Origin: Neoarius graeffei
Taxonomy: Eukaryota; Chordata; Actinopteri; Siluriformes; Ariidae
Assembly: GCF_027579695.1 (NCBI RefSeq)
Contig: NC_083586.1
Span: forward strand, 6,630,001 to 6,694,000
Reading direction: 5' to 3'
DNA length: 64,000 bases
Positions 42,401 through 53,500 of the stretch are shown in pieces. Within the stretch, counting starts at the first letter, position 1, and every line of letters begins with the position of its first letter. The translations under genes were made by a program, and so were the position numbers. Below the pieces are notes generated by a model that searched no databases, was not told where the DNA came from, and saw nothing but the letters and a program-made list of their open reading frames with translations.

Positions 42401-45203
42401 CAAAGTGAATCATGTTAGCTTCATAGCTGCCCAAAGTGATTCATGTTAGCTTCAAAGCTGAACAAAGTGAATCATGTTAGCTTTATAGCTGCAAAAAGTG
42501 ATTCATGTTAGCTTCATAGTTGCACAAAGTGATGAATGTTAGCTTAATAGCTGCCCAAAGTGATTCATGTTAGCTTCATAGCTGCACAAAGTGATTCATG
42601 TTAGCTTCATAGCTGCCCAAAGTGATTCATGTTAGCTTCATAGCTGAACAAAGTGAATCATGTTAGCTTCATAGCTGCACAAAGTGATTCATGTTAGCTT
42701 CATAGCTGCACAAAGTGATTCATGTTAGCTTCATAACTGCACAAATTGAATCATGTTAGCTTCATAGCTGCACAAAGTGATTCATGTTAGCTTCATGGCT
42801 GCACAGAGTGATTCATGTTGGCTTCATAGCTGCACAAAGTGAGTCATGTTAGCTTCATAGCTGCACAAAGTGATTCATGTTAGCTTCATAGCAGCACAAA
42901 GTGATTCATGTTAGCTTCATAGCTGCCCAAAGTGATTCATGTTAGATTCATAGCTGCCCAAAATGATTCATGATAGCTTCATAGCTGCACAAAGTGATTT
43001 ATGTTAGCTTCATAGCTGCACAAAGTGATTCATGTTCGCTTCATAGCTGCCCAAAATGATTCATGATAGCTTCATAGCTGCACAAAGTGATTCATGTTAG
43101 CTTCATTGCTGCACAAAGTGATTCATGTTCGCTTCATAGCTGCCCAAAATGATTCATGATAGCTTCATCGCTGCACAAAGTGATTCATGTTAGCTTCATA
43201 GCTGCCAAAAGTGATTCATGTTAGCTTAATAGCTGCCCAAAGTGATTCATGTTAGCTTCATAGCTGCACAGAGTGATTCATGTTGGCTTCATAGCTGCAC
43301 AAAGTTAGTCATGTTAGCTTCATAGCTGCACAAAGTGATTCATGTTAACTTCATAGCTGCACAAAGTGATTCGTATTTGGGTTATAGCTGCACAAAGTGA
43401 CTCATGTTAGCTTCATAGCTGCACAAAGTGATTCTTGTTAACTTCATAGCTGCACAAAGTAATTCGTATTTGGGTTATAGCTGCACAAAGTGACTTATGT
43501 TAGCTTCATAGCTGCACCGAGTGATTCATGTTAGCTTCATCGCTGCAAAGAGTAATTCATGTTAGCTTCATAACTGCACAAAGTGATTCATGTTAGCTTC
43601 ATAGCTGCCCAAAGTGATTCATGTTAGATTCATATCTGCCCAAAGTGATTTATGATAGCTTCATAGCTGCACAAAGTGATTCATGTTAGCTTCATAGCTG
43701 CCCAAAGTGATTCATGTTAACTTCATAGCTGCCCAAAGTGATTCATGTTAGATTCATAGCTGCCCAAAATGATTCATGATAGCTTCATAGCTGCACAACG
43801 TGATTCATGTAAGCTTCATAGCTGCACAACGTGATTCATGTTAGCTTCATTGCTGCCCAAAGTGATTCATGTTAGATTCATAGCTGCCCAAAATGATTCA
43901 TGATAGCTTCATAGCTGCACAAAGTGATTCATCTTAGCTTCATAGCTGCACAAAGTGATTCATGTTAGCTTCATAGCTGCCCAAAGTGATTCATGTAAGC
44001 CATATAGCTGCCCAAAGTGATTCATGTTAGCTTCATAGCTGCACAAAGTGATTCATGTTAACTTCATAGCTGCCAAAAGTGATTCATGTTAGCTTCATAG
44101 CTGCACAAAGTGATTCATGTTGGCTTCATAGCTGCACAAAGTGAATCATGTTAACTTCATAGCTGCACCGAATGATTCATGGCTGCAAAAGTGATTCATA
44201 GCTGCAAAAAGTGATTCATGTTACCTTCATAGCTGCAGAAAGTGATTCATGTTAGCTTCATAGCTGCACAATGTGATTCATGTTCGCTTCATAGCTGCAC
44301 AAAGTGACTCATGTTAGCTTCATTGCTGCACAAAGTGATTCATGTTAGCTTCATAGCTGCACAAAGTGATTCATGTAAGCTTCATTGCTTCACAAAGTGA
44401 TTCGTATTTTGGTGATAGCTGCACAAAGTGAGTCATGTTAGCTTCATAGCTGCACAGAGTGATTCATGTTAGCATCATAGCTGCACAAAGTGATTCGTGT
44501 TAGCTTCATAGCTGCACAAAGTGATTCATGTTGGCTGCATAGATGCACAAAGTGATTCATGTTAGCATCATAGCTGCACAAAGTGATTCATGTTAGCTTC
44601 ATAGCTGCACAAAGTGATTCATGTTAGATTCATAGCTGCACCTAGTGATTCATGTTTGCTTCATAGCTGCCCAAAGTGATTCATGTTAGCTTAATAGCTG
44701 CCCAAAGTGATTCATGTTAGCTTCATAGCTGCACAAAGTGAATCATGTTAGCTTCATTGCTGCACAAAGTGAATCATATTAACTTCATAGCTGCCAAAAG
44801 TGATTCATGTAAGCTTCATAGCTGCACAAAGTGAATCACATTAGCTTCATCGCTGCCCAAAGTGATTCATGTTAGCTTCATAGCTACCCAAAGTGATTCA
44901 TGTTAGCTTCATATCTGCACAAAGTGATTCATGTTAGATTCATATCTGCACAGAGTGTTTCATGTTGGCTTCATCGCTGCACAAAGTGATTCGTATTTGG
45001 GTGATAGCTGCACAAAGTGACTCATGTTAGCTTCATATCTGCACAAAGTGACTCATGTTAGCTTCATAGCTGCACAAAGTGATTCATGTTAGCTTCATAG
45101 CTGCACAAAGTGATCCGTGTTAGCTTCATAGCTGCACAGAGTGATTCATGTTAGCTTGATAGCTGCACAAAGTGATTCATGTTATCTTCATAGCTGCACA
45201 AAG
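36440..45203. repeat. Divergent right flank of the 31-bp array
   Basis: Monomers here are more variable. A block around 38.6-41.6 kb shares ordered markers with 22.3-24.9 kb (CCGAGTGATTCAAGG at 38776, TTTGTTTTGGGGTGAAAGC at 40642), but the spacing is about six monomers shorter. Segments at 37.8-38.6 kb and 41.6-42.4 kb also resemble each other in variant order. The last 2 kb shows no long higher-order period that I could see. Confidence 0.7.
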
Positions 45204-45359
45204 CTGGCCCGTAGCCAGGGGGGATCGGAGGGTTCGTTCGATCCCCGCCACACCGCCCCCCGGACACACACGCCCACCGGCGTGGGACCCGGGGGTGCGG
45301 GGGGTGCAGCACCACCCCCTGGTGGTGGACCCTCAAAACTGACATGAACATAAAACAAA

Positions 45360-46790
45360 ACTTATGTGAAAATATATTTGTTTATTTATTTGTTTTCATT
45401 TGGCTCTGCTGATTTTATATGTCATGTTTTAGATGTAGGATGATGAGGGCTACATTTCATTTATTTAAAAAAGGATTTAATTAAAACTTATAACTTAATA
45501 TTTAGCCTAGTGGACCATCAGAATTTTTTTTGTCGTGACGTTGACGTTCAGCTTTTCAGCGCGCGAAATTACAACAGGAAGCGAGTACGAGTCGACCATC
45601 TGTAGAGAAGAGTAATAGTTAGTTAGTTGATACTTAATAGTTACTATGTCTCAGAAGAGAACCGTGTGGATTTAAGTGGAATAATTGCGAGAAGTCATAT
45701 GATCAAGACAGCGTTTTAAGGTAAGGCCATTTGGTTATTAATTTTGCCCGCTGTGTCGTGTTCACTTGAGCCTATTTGGTATGCCTTGAACAAGTGCAGG
45801 TGTTGCTAGCATCGTGCTTTGAAGTTGACTCAGATGTAACTACAGTCTTAAAAAATGTTTGTTTAAAACGGTGTGTCCATGCTCATCATGTTTTACTTTT
45901 ACTTTTCTTAATGGAGAGTGTGAAATACCGCTGCATCACTTTTATGAGTGATTTTTGCAATAGAACACTAAGTTAGTGTCACTAACCCATAGTAGTAGGA
46001 TGAGTGGGTTCATGGATTTCGGTCTGTTGATTGAGAGAACCATGGTGTTTGTGTTGTTCCAGCGAGAGTGTTGTTCTGTTTCATGTGTGTGTGTGCGTGC
46101 ATGCGACTAACTACTGTATTTGAAATGCACACTCGCTTGACTGGATCTGGGTATGTAAGGCTGTAATTGGGTGGAATCCGCGTCTCCTTCAGTTTATCTA
46201 GAGCAGATGTAAAACCTGCGACTGTTAAACCACAGCTGTGCGCTTCTGCTTCTAAAATAACCTGTCCTTAGTAATCGTGTTAACTGAGAATTGTCATTGA
46301 CAGACAGGCTTCAGATTCTTCCGTCATCACTCAAAAAAAAAAAAGTCGTTTTTACGGATTAGGCCTATAAGTAGTAGGCAGTTTAACGAAATATTGCAAT
46401 TGCAAGCTTAAAAGGATTTCGGACGCCTGATTGGTTAAAATGCAGGAAATTGCATCTAAGAAATACAAAATTTTCTGGGGGAGGACCCCCCTTCAAAAAA
46501 ATGTCCCAGGTCACGTCACAGCACCCCCTGCCAACAATGTCTTCCCACGCCGCTGCACACGCCCCTCAAGATTACTCAAGATTTATTCATTTGTTCATGT
46601 CCGATGAATATACATTGATTCACATTTAAATTTACAATATCAAATCCAGACTAATCAAAAAAGAAAAGTAGACTAAGTGAAGACGAGTTAGAAAAACGGG
46701 TTCATTTCTCCTATGTTTATGTTTACACGTTTTGTTCAGACTGCTTTACACCCCAATCCAGTGGGTGGCGGTAAAACCCCCATTAGACCC
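45360..46790. other. Non-coding stretch, probably degenerate transposon sequence
   Basis: AT-rich sequence with short chance frames only. A short TG run lies at about 46,085-46,100. At 46,470-46,560 there is a C-rich stretch (CTGGGGGAGGACCCCCC) of a kind often seen near ends of fish DNA transposons. No gene recognised. Confidence 0.4.
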
Positions 46791-46930
46791 CTTTCACTGA
46801 CGTCACCCGAAACCGGAAGTAAACAAACCCTGCGCCATATTGGAAGACCAACAAGCTCGTGATTAGGGGGAAATAACGGCAGCGCGCGGTATGTGAACCA
46901 ATGAGGCACTTGGTTCATCATAAACCTACA

Positions 46931-47114
46931 ATGGTAAACTTTTGTGCTGCGTTAGGGTTCTAACAAAGCTGATGGGAAAGGTGAAAAGAAGTCTTTCTAC
47001 AGAATATCAGCTGTGATTGAGACACAAGCAAACCAAGGAGCTTTCTGCCAGGAGACAGAGAGAGGATTTAGCTGCTTTATGCAGAGCGGATCTGAATACT
47101 TCAAGTCTATTTTT
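46931..47114 (+). pseudogene. THAP zinc-finger domain remnant, frameshifted
   Basis: From the ATG at 46931 the translation starts MVNFCAALG, the usual opening of a THAP domain with its first Cys. A 1-nt loss near 46956 shifts the frame; in the shifted frame the sequence reads SNKADGKGEKKSFYRI, again typical. A second shift near 47035 brings in TKELSARRQREDLAAL, matching the ELS-x-RR part of THAP domains. The expected continuation is cut off by the MITE at 47115. A splice-donor-like GGTAAGT follows the MITE at about 47785. The fragment cannot encode a working protein as it stands. It is most likely the first exon of a dead transposase; a dead host THAP gene is possible. Confidence 0.6.
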
Positions 47115-47775
47115 GCCGCTTTTCCACTACAAACGCGGCTGAGCCGTGCCGTGCTGAGTCGAGCTGAGCGGGGCTGTTGGAGTTGCATTTCGACTACAAC
47201 CGGGCTGAACCATGCTGGCTGGAAGTGGGTGGACACATTGGGTGGAGTTAGCGAAAGTGGGTGGACGTCACGTGATGTCGTTAAGCAGCGCAAACAGTGA
47301 CATCAGTGAGCTTTTCAGCGGTAGTCTTACGACCCGAATAGTAAACAATAAACATGGAGGACATGGAGTCGTTAGTGTTGCTGGTCTTGGTTCTGTGGCT
47401 TGTTGTCACCGACAACGCCAACAGATACTGGCAAGAGCGTATAGATGAGGCGAGGTGCATAAGGCTTCAGAAATTCTCGTAATTCGTAATTATTCTTCTT
47501 CCGGGTTTGCGGTGTTTACAGATCCCAGCGTGCTCGCGGGGCGTGTGTGGGCATGTGAGGACACTCCTCCTCACCAATCAGTGCACAGGGGAGTGTCTGC
47601 TCACGTCCCCAGCCTCTCTCGGCTCGGTTTGGCTCGCTTCAGCCCCACTCCAAAACGGTGCGAGTTTTAGGGGCTAAGCAGGGCTGAAGCGAGCCGAGTC
47701 GTGCTGTTTTTTGGTAGTCAAAACGCGAGCCGTGTCGGGCTGAAGCGAGCTGAAAAAGGGTAGTGGAAAAGGGCC
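47115..47775. mobile_element. MITE-like element, 661 bp, inserted in the THAP remnant
   Basis: The left end reads GCCGCTTTTCCACTAC (47115-47130) and the right end, reverse-complemented, reads GGCCCTTTTCCACTAC. Immediately inside both ends are GC-rich repeats of CGGCTGAGC / GGCTGAAGCGAGC type that recur throughout (47,140-47,210 and 47,620-47,760). No transposase frame is present. Length and structure fit a non-autonomous DNA transposon. No clear target duplication is visible, so the superfamily is left open. Confidence 0.6.
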
Positions 47776-48267
47776 ATATGTTACTGGTAAGTCACTAGGC
47801 TAGAGTGTTGTAGAACATTTTTTTTAAATGTTTACTGAATAAAAACATCCTTAATTTTATCAAATATACTCTACTCTATATTTCATTTCTTTCTTTTGTT
47901 TTAATTTTCCTCCCTCCATCCCTCTTTGGATTTTAAATATAGTTTTCCCCCATGTCCAAATAATTCAAATATATATAAATAAAAACAGATAAGTAGTAAA
48001 TTAAAAATAAATTATGAAATAAAAAAAAATCCACTCTCCCTTGCCCCGAGTCTTATCATATGGGTCAAACCCATCAATCACAGCCAGTTTCTCCACATAC
48101 CGTGCCCTTTATGCAGCTGGTAATGTACTCACATAACCAGAATTATCAGCCATCGTGTCACTTTACTCTCGCTCGTACTTTGTTTTATATTGTGAGTATG
48201 TACGTATGCATGTACTTGGTCTTCCAATATGGCGCCCTAGCACAATCTCGCGGTACGGTGACGTCAC

Positions 48268-48974
48268 GTAGTAGGCCTCTATAAAAGAAGATAAAGACAG
48301 AAAACGCAAGAAATCTGCTGATACTTTGTCCCAAAATATTGGCGCCGTGTTCCAAAAAAGGGCCAAAATGGGTAAGGTGCTGAGTGCAGGACTTTGTTTT
48401 TCTTTTGTTTACAACAGTAGTGGTAGATCGATCTGTCAGAGTGATCAGTGGGGGTGGGGGGTAGCGTCAGCCCGTCCGTCAGTCTATGTGTGTCAGTGAC
48501 ACGCACACACAGAGATGAGTTAGGTGGCTCTATGGCTAGGTACTAGTAGCGTCGGACCTGGGGCTGCTTTTATTTTTTTTTTCAGCTTGGGAAATCGGAG
48601 CTGTGGTGTGGTGTGAAGACAGTAAAATGCGAGACTTTAAGAGCACGTGTGTTTCAGTCGTCATGGTAACATGGCATCATGGTAACATGACGCCCTGTTA
48701 TGGTAACATGACGCCCTGTCAGTGGTTTGGCATTTGGATCAGAGTGAAAAGAAACGTGTGCACTAGCTGAAAAATGAAAATGTTCAGACCAGTGTGTGTG
48801 AAAACACCCACTGTTGCTGCATTTGGGCATTTTTAAATCAATTGTCCTTATAGGGCTGTGCGATATTATTTCAATCTCAGGATTACTTGAAACATTTATC
48901 TCAATTAGAAATTATTGTTGTTTTTTATGCTAAAGCATGGGCAGATCAGGAGTGTTCTGATGCCATAAACAACT
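48268..48974. other. Non-coding stretch, no gene recognised
   Basis: It contains a short tandem repeat (48,660-48,722) and, at about 48,853, AGGGCTGTGCGATATT, which resembles the terminal sequence of hAT-type elements in vertebrates. I found no matching opposite end. Nothing else is supported. Confidence 0.35.
48660..48722. repeat. Short tandem repeat, unit about 20 bp
   Basis: ATGGTAACATGACGCCCTGT is present twice in tandem and preceded by two partial, diverged copies beginning CATGGTAACATGGCATC. Confidence 0.6.
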
Positions 48975-49130
48975 GAAGTGAGCAACAGAGACAGGCAACA
49001 ACAGACAGACAGAGGAGGGGAGAGCAACAACAGACAGACAATGAAGGAGAGCAACAACAGAGACAGACAATGAAGGAGAGTAACAACAGACAACTGAGGT
49101 GAGCAACAGAGACAGACAATGAAGTCACAG
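48975..49130. repeat. Purine-rich minisatellite (CAACAGA / GACAGACAATGAAG)
   Basis: Irregular tandem copies of GAGCAACAACAGACAGACAATGAAGGA-like units of roughly 30-35 bp. The plus strand is nearly pyrimidine-poor throughout. The small frames on either strand here are repeat translations (Leu/Ser/Cys runs), not genes. Confidence 0.7.
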
Positions 49131-49314
49131 CACAGTTGTAGGAAGATAACAATAATAAGTTAGACAACAGAGAACTTATAACGAATAAAAAAATGTCTAA
49201 ATTAGAAGATTTGAAGTGTGCTCATGTATTTGGGGGGTACGGGAGTAGGGGGCCAGATGAAGTCCACTTTTGGGGAAAAAAGATCCCCCCCCTCCACAAT
49301 GCTGGCTACGGGCC

Positions 49315-50575
49315 TGCACCGAGTGCATGAAAACAGCTTTCCTACGGTAGGAGCTCACTCAGCCAGTCTGTAAAGCCGTTTCAGCGCATAAAGCAAGCGT
49401 TTGACAAGGAACATTGATTTTGAGTGAAATCAGTGCATTCGAGCATATGTGACATGGAACAACTTTCTAAGCCTGGATTTTCATGTTTTCGAGCTTTTAC
49501 CACATTTTCATCATATTTGTCATTTTAACTGTATAAGCATGTATGAAACCAGTTTTCAACATAGTACTGTGATATGCACTTGTTCAGAGTGGGAAAACAC
49601 ACTTTGTGTCACCGAGTACATGAAAACAGCTTTCCTACCACAGAAGCGCATTCAGCTTGTTTGTAACGTCGTTTTAGAGCATTAAGCAAACGTTTGACAA
49701 GGAACATTGATTTTGAGTGAAATGAGTGCATTCGAGCATATGTGACATGTACCAACTTTCTAAGCATGGATTTCCATGTTTTCGAGCTTTTAACACATTT
49801 TCATCATGTTTGTCATTTTAACTGTATAAGCATGTCTGAAACCAGTTTTCAACATAGAACTGTGAAATGCAGTTGTTCAGAGTGGGAAAACACACTTTGT
49901 GTCACCGAGTGCATGAAAACAGCTTTCCTAAGGCAGGAGCTCACTCAGCCAGTCTGTAAAGCCGTTTCAGCGCATAAAGCAAGCGTTTGACAAGGAAAAT
50001 TGATTTTGAGTGAAATCAGTGCATTCGAGCATATGTGACATGGAACAACTTTTCTAAGCATGGATTTTCATGTTTTCGAGCTTTTAACACATTTTCATCG
50101 TATTTGTCATTTTAACTGTATAAGCACGTCTGAAACCAGTTTTCAACATAGTACTGTGATATGCACTTGTTCAGAGTGGGAAAACACACTTTGTTTCACA
50201 GAGTGCATGAAAACAGCTTTCCTACCGCAGGAGCGCATTCACCCAGTCTGTAAAGCCGTTTCAGCACATAAACCAAACGTTTGACAAGGAACATTGATTT
50301 TGAGTGAAATGAGTGCATTCGAGCATATGTGACATGGAACAACTTTCTAAGCATGGATTTTCATGTTTTCGAGCTTTTAACACATTTTCATCGTATTTGT
50401 CATTTTAACTGTATAAGCACGTCTGAAACCAGTTTTCAACATAGTACTGTGATATGCACTTGTTCAGAGTGGGAAAACACACTTTGTGTCACCGTGTGCA
50501 TGAAAACATCTTTCCTACCGCAGGAGCACATTCACCAAGTCTGTAAAGCCGTTTAAGCGCATAAAGCAAACGTTT
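49315..50575. repeat. 293-bp satellite, left part (about 4.3 units)
   Basis: The motif GTGACATG(G/T)A(A/C)CAACTTT occurs at 49449, 49742, about 50036 and 50329, spacing 293-294 bp. It has no visible similarity to the 31-bp array beyond CACCGAGTG at the junction. Each unit contains a frame of about 75-82 codons (GTG start, in-frame ATG at SMDFHVF, stop in the conserved GCAAACGTTTGACAAGG segment). The period is not a multiple of three, so the frames do not join. The array is interrupted at 50575 by the LINE and resumes at 53932. Confidence 0.93.
50565..50575. repeat. Target-site duplication, left copy, of the RTE-type LINE
   Basis: AGCAAACGTTT immediately precedes the LINE 5' end and is repeated at 53932-53942 after its 3' tail. 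The sequence is part of the 293-bp satellite consensus. Confidence 0.85.
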
Positions 50576-53500
50576 TGCCCCTCCTAGAACTGCCACCTTA
50601 TTGTGGTGGAGGGGTTTGTGTGCTTGAATGATCCTAGGAGCTATGTTGTGGGGGGCATTATGCCCCTGTTAGGGTTTCCCAAGGCAGACAGGTCCTAGGT
50701 GACAGGCCAGACCAAGAGCAGTTCACCAAAAACCCCTATGGAGAAAAAATCCAGGACCGTGACGTCGCCCGGTATGACGCAGCCGGGGCCCCACCCTGGA
50801 GCCAGGCCCGGGGTTGGGGCTCGTATGCGAGCGTTTGGTGGCCGGGCCTTTGCCCATGGGGCCCGGCCGGGCTCAGCCCGAAGATGTGACATGGGCCCGA
50901 CCTCCTGTCGGTTCACCCACAGAGGTAGCAGTAGGGGTTTGGTGCAGTGTGGATTGGGTGGCAGTCGAAGGCAGGGGCCTCGACGACCTGATCCCCGGAC
51001 ACAGCGGCTGACTGTTGGGACATGGAATGTCACTTCGCTGGGGGGGAAAGAGCCTGAGCTTGTGCGGGAGGTTGAGAGGTACCGGCTAGAGATAGTCGGG
51101 CTCACCTCCACACACAGCTTGGGCTCTGGAACCCAGCTCCTCGAGAGGGGCTGGACTTTCCACTTCTCTGGAGTCGCCCATGGTGAGCGGCGGCGGGCTG
51201 GTGTGGGCTTGCTTATAGCTCCCCAGCTCAGCCGCCATGTGTTGGAGTTTACCCCAGTGAACGAGAGGGTCGCCTCTCTGCGCCTTCGGATTGGGGAGAG
51301 GGCTCTTGCTGTTGTTTGTGCCTAAGGGCCAAATAGCAGTATAGAGTATCCGGCCTTCTTGGAGTCCCTGGGAGAGGTACTGAGGGGTGCTCAGACTGGG
51401 GACTCCATTGTGCTACTGGGGGACTTCAATGCTCACGTGGGCGACGACAGTGACACCTGGAGGGGCGTGGTTGGGAGGAACGGCCTCCCCAATCTGAGCC
51501 CGAGTGGTGTTTTGTTATTGGACTTCTGTGCTAGTCACAGTTTGTCCATAACGAACACCATGTTCGAGCATAGGGGTGTCCATAAGTGCACGTGGCACCA
51601 GGACACCTTAGGTCGGAGGTCGATGATCGACTTTGTAGTCGTTTCATCTGATCTCCAGCCCTATGTCTTGGACACTCGGGTGAAGAGAGGGGCTGAGCTG
51701 TCAACTGATCACCACCTGGTGGTGAGTTGGATCCGCTGGCGGAGGAGGAAGCTGGACAGACCTGGCAGGCCCAAACGTATGGTGAGGGTTTGCTGGGAAC
51801 GTCTGGCCGAGCACTCTGTTGGGGAGGTCTTTAACTCCCACCTCCGTGAGAGCTTTTCCCAGCTTCCGAGGGAGGCGGGGGACATTGAGTCTGAGTGGAC
51901 CATGTTCTCTACCTCCATTGTGGACGCAGCTGTTCGGAGCTGTGGCCGGAAGGTCTCCGGTGCCTGTCGTGGCGGCAATCCCCGAACCCGGTGGTGGACA
52001 CCGGAAGTAAGGGATGCCGTCAAGCTGAAGAAGGAGTCCTATCGGGCCATGTTGACCTCCGGGACTCCTGAGGCAGCGGACGGGTATCGGCAGGCCAGGC
52101 ATGCTGCAGCTCGGGCAGTTGCGGAGGCAAAAACTCGGAACTGGGAGGAGTTCGGGGAGGCCATGGAGAAGGACTATCGGTCGGCCTCGAAGAAATTCTG
52201 GCAAACCGTCCGGCGCCTCAGGAGGGGGAAGCAGTACTCTGCCAACACTGTTTACAGTGCGGGTGGGGAGCTGTTGACCTCGACTGGGGACATTGTCGGG
52301 CGGTGGAAGGAATACTTTGAGGATCTCCTCAATCCCACCGTCATGTCTTCCACTGAGGAGACTGAGGCTGATGACTCAGAGGTGGACTCGTCCGTTACCC
52401 AAGCCGAAGTCACTGAGGTGGTTTGCAAGCTCCTCGGTGGCAAGGCACCGGGGGTGGATGAGATCCGCCCTGAGTATCTCAAGTCTCTGGATGTTGTGGG
52501 GCTGTCTTGGTTGACACGCCTCTGCAACATCGCGTGGCGGTCGGGGACAGTGCCTCTGGAGTGGCAGACTGGGGTGGTGGTCCCTCTTTTTAAGAAAGGG
52601 GACCGGAGAGTGTGCTCCAATTATAGGGGAATCACACTTCTCAGCCTCCCAGGGAAAGTTTACTCCAGGGTACTGGAGAGGAGAATTCGACCAATAGTCG
52701 AACCTCGGATCCAGGAGGAACAATGCGGTTTTTGTCCTGGTCGCGGAACACTGGACCAGCTCTATACCCTTCATAGGGTGCTCGAGGGTTCATGGGAGTT
52801 TGCCCAACCAGTCCACATGTGCTTTGTGGATCTGGAGAAGGCATTCGACCGTGTCCCCCGTGGTATTCTGTGGGGGGTGCTTCGGGAGTATGGGGTTCGG
52901 GGCTCTTTGCTAAGGGCTGTCCGGTCCCTGTACGAACGGAGCAGGAGTCTGGCTCGCATTGCCGGCAGTAAGTCAGACCTGTTCCCAGTGCGTGTTGGAC
53001 TCCGGCAGGGCTGCCCTTTGTCACCGGTTCTGTTCATAATTTTTATGGACAGAATTTCTAGGTGCAGCCAGGGGCCGGAAGGAATCCTGTTTGGGAACCA
53101 CAGGATTTCATCTCTGCTTTTTGCGGATGATGTTGTCCTGTTGGCTTCTTCAAACCAGGACCTTCAGCATGCACTGGGGCGGTTTGCAGTCGAGTGTGAA
53201 GTGGCTGGGATGAGAATCAGCACCTCCAAGTCCGAGGCCATGGTTCTTGACCGGAAAAGGGTGGCTTGCCCTCTCCAGGTTGGTGGAGAAGTCCTGCCTC
53301 AAGTGGAGCAGTTTAAGTATCTCGGGATCTTGTTCACGAGTGAGGGAAGGATGGAGCGTGAGATCGACAGGCGGATTGGTGCAGCCTCCGCAGTGATGCG
53401 GTCGCTTTACCGGTCCGTCGTGGTGAAGAAGGAGCTGAGCCAAAAGGCGAAGCTCTCAATTTACCGGTCGATCTACGTTCCGACTCTCACCTATGGTCAT

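Larger units (their letters stand above)
1..45203. repeat. 31-bp satellite array, about 1,450 monomers
   Basis: The sequence is a head-to-tail tandem array with a 31-bp period. The monomer begins GATTCATGTTAGCTTC and continues ATAGCTGCACAAAGT. Common variants replace CACAAAG with CCCAAAG, CACAGAG or CCAAAAG, and TTAGCTTC with TTAACTTC, TTAGATTC or TTACCTTC. No other sequence interrupts it over 45 kb. All frames close quickly because 31 is not a multiple of three and the monomer carries TAG and TGA trinucleotides; no frame of 60 codons or more lies inside it before the right edge. The array runs off the left edge, so its true length is unknown, and it ends abruptly at a transposon-like terminus. 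Monomer variants recur in fixed order and define the higher-order units listed separately. A centromeric, pericentromeric or other heterochromatic location is possible but not shown. Confidence 0.97.
46798..48267. mobile_element. Nested element with inverted arms around a THAP remnant
   Basis: The left arm contains GACGTCAC (46799-46806) and, 25 bp on, GCGCCATATTGGAAGACCA (46832-46850). The right arm contains the reverse complements of both: TGGTCTTCCAATATGGCGC starting at 48217 and TGACGTCAC at 48259-48267. The arms are therefore inverted copies with a slightly different spacer. A broken THAP-domain reading frame lies just inside the left arm. THAP domains occur in P-element-like and Kolobok transposases as well as host genes; inverted arms favour a transposon. 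Outer ends and target duplications are not identified. Confidence 0.55.
45206..49314. mobile_element. Composite DNA-transposon region bounded by an inverted 13-mer
   Basis: The left end reads GGCCCGTAGCCAG (45206-45218) and the right end is its exact reverse complement (49302-49314). Both are followed inward by a run of G (on the respective strand) and a GATC. This suggests the terminal inverted repeats of one element of about 4.1 kb separating the 31-bp satellite from the 293-bp satellite. I see no target duplication and no intact transposase. Several other elements lie nested inside, so the region may instead be a pile-up in which two related ends happen to face each other. The superfamily is not determined. 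Confidence 0.5.

Noticed and set aside
1..45203. CRISPR-like array of about 30-bp repeats
   Set aside because: Repeats are directly adjacent with no unique spacers, and the surroundings are vertebrate retroelements; this is a satellite.
1..45203. Telomeric or centromere-protein-binding repeat
   Set aside because: The monomer contains no TTAGGG run and no match I could see to the CENP-B box pattern; location cannot be called from sequence alone.
45141..45351. Short frames on both strands across the end of the satellite
   Set aside because: They span the satellite/transposon junction, have Pro/Gly-rich low-complexity translations and no recognised domain.
47013..47670. Frames of 71-98 codons on both strands
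   Set aside because: They run across the MITE ends and GC-rich repeats or the frameshifted THAP remnant; none has a domain of its own.
48905..49167. Leu/Ser/Cys-rich minus-strand frames resembling membrane segments
   Set aside because: They are translations of a purine-rich minisatellite; the hydrophobic look comes from the repeat.
51701..53443. Antisense frames of 97-195 codons over the LINE
   Set aside because: They are shadows of a long, GC-rich coding frame on the plus strand that has clear motifs.
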